64,000 nucleotides of DNA, from contig JAPUEB010000006.1 in assembly GCA_027492795.1 (NCBI GenBank), forward strand, positions 186,001 through 250,000, read 5' to 3'. Shown one piece after another: positions 58,622 through 64,000 of the stretch. Position numbers and translations under genes: made by a program. The notes below the pieces were generated by a model that saw only the letters and a list, made by a program, of their open reading frames with translations, made no database searches and was not told where the DNA came from. Source of the stretch: Chryseobacterium sp. Lineage in GTDB: Bacteria > Bacteroidota > Bacteroidia > Flavobacteriales > Weeksellaceae. Positions within the stretch are counted from its first letter, which is position 1. Each line of letters starts with the position of its first letter.

Positions 58622-60799
58622 TTACTTTTTCTTCAAAAGAACCGTTCCTTTCACAGGCTTGGGATAATCATTGGTAACGAAATCCATTTCTTCAACCAAT
58701 CTTTTTGCACCGGCATATTTATCAATGGTCCACATTACAAAACGAACGTCTACGTTGATGGTTTTTTGCCAATCTTTTTCAAAAACGATGTCGCCGGAAA
58801 GTGCTTCAGAATTCCCGTCGAAAGCAATTCCGATGAGGTTTCCGTCTGCATCAATTACCGGAGAACCAGAGTTTCCGCCTGTAATATCGTGATCAGTAAG
58901 GAAATTTACCGGAAGATAGCCTTTTGCGTCGGCATACATCCCGTAATCTCTCATTGCATGCATATCTATTACTCTTTTAGGGAGGTCGAATTCCTCATCG
59001 CCTTCTTTGTATTTATCCACCAAACCTTGCATATCCGTGTAGAAATTATCAGAAATTCCGGTGTATTTTCTATCTTCTCTTTGTGGAAGTCTATCCACTT
59101 TTCCGTACGTTAAACGCATGGTAGAATTGGCATCCGGATAGAATTTTTTATCCGGGAAAGCTTTTCTTAAACCGTCTAAATACAATCTGTTGTTTCTGGC
59201 AAAATTTGCATCTACTTTGCTGAACCTTTCAATAAGTCCTCTTTGGTCTGTAATGTATTGATTTGAAAGTTGGTATAATGCATCTGCATCCAGTTTTACT
59301 TTATCGGGATTCAGCATGAAGTTCACTGCGGAAGCTTTATTGGCAAAAATGGAAGCATGAGCCAAAAGTGAAAGGTTTTGAGAATCTTGCGCAACTAACG
59401 TTTTGGAAGCAACATCTCTGTCCACCTCTTTTTGATACAATCCAACCAAGGAGTTCAGCATTTCTCCTTCCAAGGCGGCATCGAAATCACCGTACATTTC
59501 TTCTATTGCTGCCTGAACATCGGCTTTCATAGCAATTCTGTTATTCAAATCTTGGTTGGCGTAAACTTTGAAAAGAGCGCCCAACTGAAATGGAATGGTG
59601 ATATATTTGGAATTCATCTGGAGCTGGCTGCTGTACATTCTTTCCACATTTCTTTTGGAAATTTGGTTGTAATATGCCTGAATATTTGGAAGAAGACCTG
59701 TATAAAGATCATTCCCCGGAAGGTAAGACCAATTGTTGAATTTTTCTTCTTCAGCCTGTTTTGCGGCGATGGTGTTGTTTTTTATCACCGCATCTATGGT
59801 TCCCTGTCTGTTTTTCCAATAATTGGCAACATTGGCGTATTGCGAAGCGTAATCCAATTGAGTAGCTTTGTTTTTATCCATGTGTTTTTTCATAACGGTC
59901 ATGGCAAGGTTGGAAGCCTGAACCCAAGCTGGATAATCTTTTTTGATAAGGTTATCGATACCGTAAGAAGTCATATATCTGTTGGTTCTTCCTGGATAAC
60001 CGATGATCATGGAGAAATCTCCTGGCTGAATTCCTTTTAGAGAAACAGGAAGGTGATGTTTTGGTTTCAAAGGAACATTGGTTGGGCTGTATTCTGCGGG
60101 ATTTCCTTTTGCATCAGCATAAACGCGGAAAACAGAAAAATCTGCAGTATGTCTTGGCCACTCCCAGTTATCGGTATCTCCACCGAATTTTCCTAAAGCG
60201 GAAGGAGGTGCACCAACTAAACGAACATCTTTATAATCCTGATAAACAAAATAGTAGAACTCGTTTCCATTAAAAAAATCTCTTACGGAAACTGTATATT
60301 TTCCATTTTCTGAATTTTCCTGCTGAATGGCTTTGTACTCTGCATCAATAATGGCTTTTCTCTGTTCCTGCGTCATATTATTGTTCAACTTGGAATTGAT
60401 TCTTTGCGTTACATCATCCATCCTTACCAAAAACCTTACATAAAGGTCTTTCGCATTGAATTCATCTTTTTCCTTCATTGCCCAAAAACCATTTTTCAAA
60501 AAGTCTTTTTCTGGAGTAGAAGCCGCTGCAATAGCATCATAGCCGCAATGATGATTGGTAAAAATTAAACCTTTATCCGAAACAATTTCTCCGGTACAAA
60601 AACCGCCAAAACTTACGATCGCGTCTTTTAAAGATGAATTGTTCACGGAATAAATTTCTTCCGGCGTAAGGTGGAGTCCCTGTTTTTGCATATCAACTCC
60701 GTTCAGTCTTTTGATAAGCATCATCAGCCACATTCCTTCATCTGCACGCATTTGTACGAAGCTCAAAAGGAAAGTAAGCAGTAAAAATATTCTTTTCAT
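58622..60799 (-). CDS. S46 family dipeptidyl-peptidase, DPP7 type (copy 2 of tandem pair)
   Basis: 725 aa with signal peptide MKRIFLLLTFLLSFVQMRA. The chymotrypsin-like triad is visible: His84 in FTNHHCGY, Asp in HTADFSVFR and Ser644 in GGNSGSPV. The residue 18 after the serine is Gly662 (AFDGN); family studies link Gly here to hydrophobic-P1 DPP7 and Arg to acidic-P1 DPP11. These periplasmic enzymes release dipeptides for amino-acid use. It lies 134 bp downstream of its paralogue, with separate terminators. Confidence 0.95.
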   Translation of the reverse strand: MKRIFLLLTFLLSFVQMRADEGMWLMMLIKRLNGVDMQKQGLHLTPEEIYSVNNSSLKDAIVSFGGFCTGEIVSDKGLIFTNHHCGYDAIAAASTPEKDFLKNGFWAMKEKDEFNAKDLYVRFLVRMDDVTQRINSKLNNNMTQEQRKAIIDAEYKAIQQENSENGKYTVSVRDFFNGNEFYYFVYQDYKDVRLVGAPPSALGKFGGDTDNWEWPRHTADFSVFRVYADAKGNPAEYSPTNVPLKPKHHLPVSLKGIQPGDFSMIIGYPGRTNRYMTSYGIDNLIKKDYPAWVQASNLAMTVMKKHMDKNKATQLDYASQYANVANYWKNRQGTIDAVIKNNTIAAKQAEEEKFNNWSYLPGNDLYTGLLPNIQAYYNQISKRNVERMYSSQLQMNSKYITIPFQLGALFKVYANQDLNNRIAMKADVQAAIEEMYGDFDAALEGEMLNSLVGLYQKEVDRDVASKTLVAQDSQNLSLLAHASIFANKASAVNFMLNPDKVKLDADALYQLSNQYITDQRGLIERFSKVDANFARNNRLYLDGLRKAFPDKKFYPDANSTMRLTYGKVDRLPQREDRKYTGISDNFYTDMQGLVDKYKEGDEEFDLPKRVIDMHAMRDYGMYADAKGYLPVNFLTDHDITGGNSGSPVIDADGNLIGIAFDGNSEALSGDIVFEKDWQKTINVDVRFVMWTIDKYAGAKRLVEEMDFVTNDYPKPVKGTVLLKKK

Positions 60800-60884
60800 G
60801 TTCTAAATATATTTAATGGTCGCTAATTTACTAATTTCTTTCAAAATTTCTTTATGTATGCTAATTTATTTAATGAATTTATGA

Positions 60885-60913
60885 AAAAAGCCACCGAATA
60901 ATCAGTGGCTTTT
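60885..60913 (-). terminator. terminator of the upstream S46 peptidase
   Basis: On the minus strand AAAAGCCAC, loop, GTGGCTTTTTT. Confidence 0.85.
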
Positions 60914-60933
60914 GAGAATTATTTTGAAAATGA

Positions 60934-63069
60934 TTATTTTACAATCGTCATTTCATTCAAAAGATGTCCTGCTCCGGAGAATTTGTCGATTACCCAAAGT
61001 ACAAATCTGGAATCTACGTTGATGGTTTTTTGCCATTCTTCCTCGAAAACGATATCGCCCGAAAGTGCTTCAGAGTTACCGTCGAAAGCCAATCCAATCA
61101 ATTCACCGTTTCCGTTCATAATTGGAGAACCGGAGTTTCCACCTGTAATATCGTTATCGGAAAGGAAATTTACAGGAAGATAACCTGCAGGATCTGCATA
61201 TTGACCGTAATCTCTGGCTTTTGCCAAATCTAAAAGTCTTTGTGGAAGGTCAAACTCTTCGTCGCCTTTTTTGTATTTCGCTACCATTCCGTCCAAATCG
61301 GTATAGAAATTATTTTTCACTCCGTGATAATCTCTGTCATTTCTTACAGGAAGCGTTGCAATTTTTCCGAAAGTAACCCTCATGGTGGAGTTTGCATCAG
61401 GATAAAACTCTTGTTTTGGGTGAGATTTTCTTAAACCGTCAAAATAAAGCCTGTTGCTGATGCTGAATTTATCGTCATCCGCTGTGTATTTGTCGGTTAA
61501 GTTTTTTGAGTCTGTAGAATAACCCGTTGCAATTTTCAAAAGTGCGTCGTTGCTCAGTTTTTCTGCATCAGGATTGTTCAAAAACCCCATTGCGGAATTT
61601 CTTGTTGCGAAAATTGAGTTTTTTGCCACATCATCCAAAAGTGCAGGATTAATGGTTTGCAAATATGGAGAACCAGCTGCATTTCTTACACGCGCTCTGT
61701 ATAAAGAAACCATTTCCTTCAACATTTCCTGCTCTAAAGCCGGATTGAATTTTTCGTACATCGCATCTATTCTCTCTGCAGCTTTTTTCTTCAATTCTGC
61801 CTTTTTCGCAGCATCGGGTTCCTTCATATAATCTTTAAACATCGAACCTAAGTTGATTGCGTAAGGAATATATTTAGCATTTCTGGTCATTTGCGCGGCA
61901 TAATTTCTTTCCACGCCTCTTGCGGAAGTGGTTCTGTAATAATCTTTCATTTCACTCAGAACGTTTCCATAAAGTTCTTTGTTTTCAGATTTATCTGCCC
62001 AATTTTGGAAAGCCTGCTCCAATTTTTCTTTGTCTTGAATAGTTCCGTTTTTAATTACAGAATCTATAGTTCCCTGTCTGTTTTTCCAATAGTTTGCTAC
62101 GGAAGCATACTGAGAAGCGTAGTTCAGTTTTGTAGCCTGATCACGATCCATATATGTTTTCATTACATCCATCGCAGTTTTGGACGCTTCTACCCAACCC
62201 GGATAATCTTTGTTCACCATTTGCGAAATTCCGTAAGAGGTGAGGTAACGGTTTGTTCTTCCAGGATAACCCATAATCATCGCAAAATCTCCCGGTTTGA
62301 AAGGCTTCAAAGAAATAGGAAGATGATGTTTTGGCTTGTAAGGAACATTATTCGGGGAATATTCAGCTGGATTTCCGTTGGCGTCGGAATATACTCTGAA
62401 AACAGAAAAATCTCCTGTGTGTCTTGGCCATTCCCAGTTATCGGTATCTCCACCGAATTTTCCGATGGAATTTGGCGGAGTTCCCACCAAACGTACATCT
62501 TTAAAATCTTGATAAACAAAATAATAAAACTCGTTTCCATTGAAAAAATCTCTTACAACAACGGTATATTTTCCGTTTTCAGAATTTTCCGTTTGTATGG
62601 CTTTATATTCTGTGTCGATGATATCCCTTCTCTCTTTCGCCGTCATACTGTTGTTCAATTTGGCGTTGATTCTGGAAGTTACATCATCCATTCTCACCAA
62701 AAATCTTACGGAAAGTCCTTTTGCTGAAAGTTCTTCTTTGTTATTTTTTGCCCAAAAACCATTGGTTAAATAATCGTGTTCTGGGGTAGAAAGTGCGGCA
62801 ATTGAACCATATCCGCAGTGATGATTGGTAAAAATAAGCCCTTCTTTTGAAACGATTTCTGCGGTGCAACCACCACCAAACTGTACGATTGCGTCTTTTA
62901 AACTTGAATTGTTAACAGAATAAATTTCTTCTGCCGTCAATTTCAATCCTTTTTTCTGAAGGTCTTGTCCGTTCAGTCTTTTAATCAGCATCATCAGCCA
63001 CATTCCTTCGTCCGCTCTCATTTGGATAAAGCTCAAAAGAAATGTGCACAATAAAAATATCTTTTTCAT
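60934..63069 (-). CDS. S46 family dipeptidyl-peptidase, DPP7 type (copy 1 of tandem pair)
   Basis: 711 aa, signal peptide MKKIFLLCTFLLSFIQMRA. His84 (FTNHHCGY), Asp in HTGDFSVFR, Ser646 in GGNSGSPI and Gly664 at the P1-selecting position, the same as in the neighbour. The two proteins align along their whole length with near-identical blocks (GGDTDNWEWPRHT, YPGRTNRY), so this is a tandem duplication that kept the same predicted specificity class. Confidence 0.95.
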   Translation of the reverse strand: MKKIFLLCTFLLSFIQMRADEGMWLMMLIKRLNGQDLQKKGLKLTAEEIYSVNNSSLKDAIVQFGGGCTAEIVSKEGLIFTNHHCGYGSIAALSTPEHDYLTNGFWAKNNKEELSAKGLSVRFLVRMDDVTSRINAKLNNSMTAKERRDIIDTEYKAIQTENSENGKYTVVVRDFFNGNEFYYFVYQDFKDVRLVGTPPNSIGKFGGDTDNWEWPRHTGDFSVFRVYSDANGNPAEYSPNNVPYKPKHHLPISLKPFKPGDFAMIMGYPGRTNRYLTSYGISQMVNKDYPGWVEASKTAMDVMKTYMDRDQATKLNYASQYASVANYWKNRQGTIDSVIKNGTIQDKEKLEQAFQNWADKSENKELYGNVLSEMKDYYRTTSARGVERNYAAQMTRNAKYIPYAINLGSMFKDYMKEPDAAKKAELKKKAAERIDAMYEKFNPALEQEMLKEMVSLYRARVRNAAGSPYLQTINPALLDDVAKNSIFATRNSAMGFLNNPDAEKLSNDALLKIATGYSTDSKNLTDKYTADDDKFSISNRLYFDGLRKSHPKQEFYPDANSTMRVTFGKIATLPVRNDRDYHGVKNNFYTDLDGMVAKYKKGDEEFDLPQRLLDLAKARDYGQYADPAGYLPVNFLSDNDITGGNSGSPIMNGNGELIGLAFDGNSEALSGDIVFEEEWQKTINVDSRFVLWVIDKFSGAGHLLNEMTIVK

Positions 63070-63110
63070 AATGTAAAATAAATTTGCCGCAATTTACTGA
63101 TTTTTTGGCT

Positions 63111-63118
63111 TAATTTTG
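63111..63118 (+). promoter_or_regulatory. -7 box (TAATTTTG) of the META lipoprotein gene
   Basis: Exact TAnnTTTG, 31 bp before ATG 63150. Confidence 0.5.
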
Positions 63119-63149
63119 GGTTTATAAACATCATAAAATCAAAAATATC

Positions 63150-63584
63150 ATGAAAAAATCCGGATTTTTAGTTGCGCTGTTCAGTTTTTTATTATTATTT
63201 CAAAATTGCAAAAGTCAAAAACCAAATCCCGACCAGTACCAAAGGCAATGGATGCTAACTTCATTAAATGGTTTTAGCAGAGATTTTTTGGTTTCCAAAA
63301 GGGCTCAACTCGATTTGTCTCCCACGAAATCAGCTCCAAATCAATTCAGAGCTTTTATGGGATGCAACGATTTAGGCGTAACCGCGGAGTTTAAGAAAAA
63401 TAATACCGTAAAGTTCGGGGATTTTATGTCCACAAAAATGTATTGCGAAGACAACAAAGGCTTGGAAAAAACCTTCATCAACATGATTGCAAAAATGACA
63501 AAATACAAAATCGACGGTCATCAACTTACGCTTTCCGACGGAAAAGGAAACGAAATGAAATTTGTTGCCGCAGATTGGGACTGA
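63150..63584 (+). CDS. META domain (DUF306/HslJ-like) lipoprotein
   Basis: 144 aa. The signal MKKSGFLVALFSFLLLFQNC has lipobox Cys20. The META domain shows RQWMLTSLNG, FRAFMGCNDLGVTAEFKKNN and STKMYCEDNKGLEKTF, then HQLTLSDGKGNEMKFV. META/HslJ proteins sit in the envelope and are linked to stress or antibiotic tolerance in other bacteria. Confidence 0.92.
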   Translation: MKKSGFLVALFSFLLLFQNCKSQKPNPDQYQRQWMLTSLNGFSRDFLVSKRAQLDLSPTKSAPNQFRAFMGCNDLGVTAEFKKNNTVKFGDFMSTKMYCEDNKGLEKTFINMIAKMTKYKIDGHQLTLSDGKGNEMKFVAADWD

Positions 63585-63667
63585 TATATATAAGAGATAA
63601 TTGATAAATGATTTTACATTTGTTTTAAATTTTCGCAATATCATTTATCACTCATCATTTATCACTT

Positions 63668-63940
63668 ATGCAATTTAACCCAGAAATTATCGGATTAGTC
63701 GGAGGTTTTCTTTCCTGCATCACCTTCGTTCCACAAATATTTAAAACATGGAAATCGAAATCTGTAGAAGATATTTCGGTTCACACTTTTTTAATTGTTC
63801 TTGCAAGCACTATTATTTGGATTGCATACGGAATTTTTAAAGACAGTATTTCTGTGATTTTAACAAATATTGTTGTGTTTTTCACGGCTGTCATTATGCT
63901 TTGGATGAAGTGGAAGTTTACGGAGAAATCTCACAGATAA
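63668..63940 (+). CDS. SemiSWEET family sugar transporter
   Basis: 90 aa, three transmembrane helices (IIGLVGGFLSCITFVPQIF; TFLIVLASTIIWIAYGIF; VILTNIVVFFTAVIMLWMKW) with the PQ motif in FVPQIFKTWKSKSVEDIS. SemiSWEETs work as dimers to carry sugars across the membrane. The preceding spacer holds a small TTTATCA-type inverted repeat. Confidence 0.9.
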   Translation: MQFNPEIIGLVGGFLSCITFVPQIFKTWKSKSVEDISVHTFLIVLASTIIWIAYGIFKDSISVILTNIVVFFTAVIMLWMKWKFTEKSHR

Positions 63941-64000
63941 CGCAGGTTTTCACAGATGTTAAAAAATTTATTATCCAAAATTTAAATTTATCAGTAACAA

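Noticed and set aside
61891-62727. Long open frame (278 codons) on the plus strand inside the S46 peptidase, and a similar one at 59432-60040
   Set aside because: Antisense shadows of the S46 genes: no signal or family pattern, unusual composition and no promoter; the minus-strand genes carry full catalytic motifs.

Overview
The window is a piece of an AT-rich chromosome from a member of the Bacteroidota, most likely the Chryseobacterium/Kaistella/Epilithonimonas group (Flavobacteriales, Weeksellaceae). The evidence is Bacteroidota-type promoters (TAnnTTTG at -7 with a TTTG/TTG-like -33), weak ribosome binding sites, two GLPGLI proteins, tandem S46 dipeptidyl-peptidases, a TPR/transmembrane/AraC hybrid regulator, DUF3127 and several Bacteroidota-type lipoproteins. 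The genus is an inference from gene content and style; no rRNA is present to fix it.

Layout. 0-9.8 kb is housekeeping and envelope: a truncated outer-membrane barrel gene, a DoxX protein, lon, a PpiD-like periplasmic foldase, an MlaD-type lipid transfer protein, a split pair of Fe-S oxidoreductase proteins and a small conserved protein. 9.8-14.1 kb is a three-gene surface-glycan operon (glycosyltransferase, flippase, AsnB-type amidotransferase) with its own promoter, followed by a MITE-like element of about 160 bp. 14.6-19.5 kb holds a lipoprotein, serS, another lipoprotein and an AraC-type hybrid regulator. Upstream of that regulator lie four 17-bp direct repeats about 21 bp apart, a layout like an AraC operator.

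19.8-26.3 kb is the accessory region and the most unusual part of the window. It starts with a small lipoprotein and an array of six short hairpins that share the loop CCGTAA on different, still complementary stems. Then come four Sec-exported proteins of about 200-300 aa with similar signal peptides and unrelated-looking mature parts, three of them ending in a glycine-rich hydrophobic domain. Each is followed by a tiny membrane protein of 32-66 aa. Two of these cassettes sit behind a 209-bp direct repeat (5 differences) carrying the 3' end of a neighbouring gene, a terminator and a leader/promoter. I read it as an expanding toxin-like/immunity-like or surface-protein cassette array; the function is inferred, not shown.

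26.6-44.2 kb returns to core genes: GLPGLI proteins, an acyltransferase, MiaE, DUF502, tryptophanase, the feoA-feoB-small Cys-rich protein operon, a Uma2 nuclease-fold protein, glmM, a TPR protein, an M20 amidohydrolase, an EamA transporter, aat and a DUF3127 protein with an SSB-like acidic tail. 44.4-44.75 kb is a tRNA operon (Leu-UAG, Gly-GCC, Leu-UAA) with a near-perfect promoter. 44.8-64 kb carries mutL, rhomboid, GH3, bacilliredoxin, pepT, an HMG-CoA lyase-like gene, OsmC, SufT-like, exonuclease, csaA, a metalloprotease-like gene, yifB, GNAT, a YdeI-like gene, two tandem S46 peptidases, a META lipoprotein and a SemiSWEET transporter.

Several small dispersed repeats occur between genes: a two-hairpin element (16.5, 41.0 and 57.6 kb), a CACGAATGCACGAAT hairpin (0.56, 16.6 and 53.3 kb) and a CCCTTTAGGGTTGG-core hairpin (14.2, 26.4 and 57.7 kb). 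Many spacers also carry their own private inverted or tandem repeats. In several genes the longest open frame runs upstream through a promoter or repeat, so I moved those starts downstream to signal peptides or to the first codon after a TAnnTTTG box.
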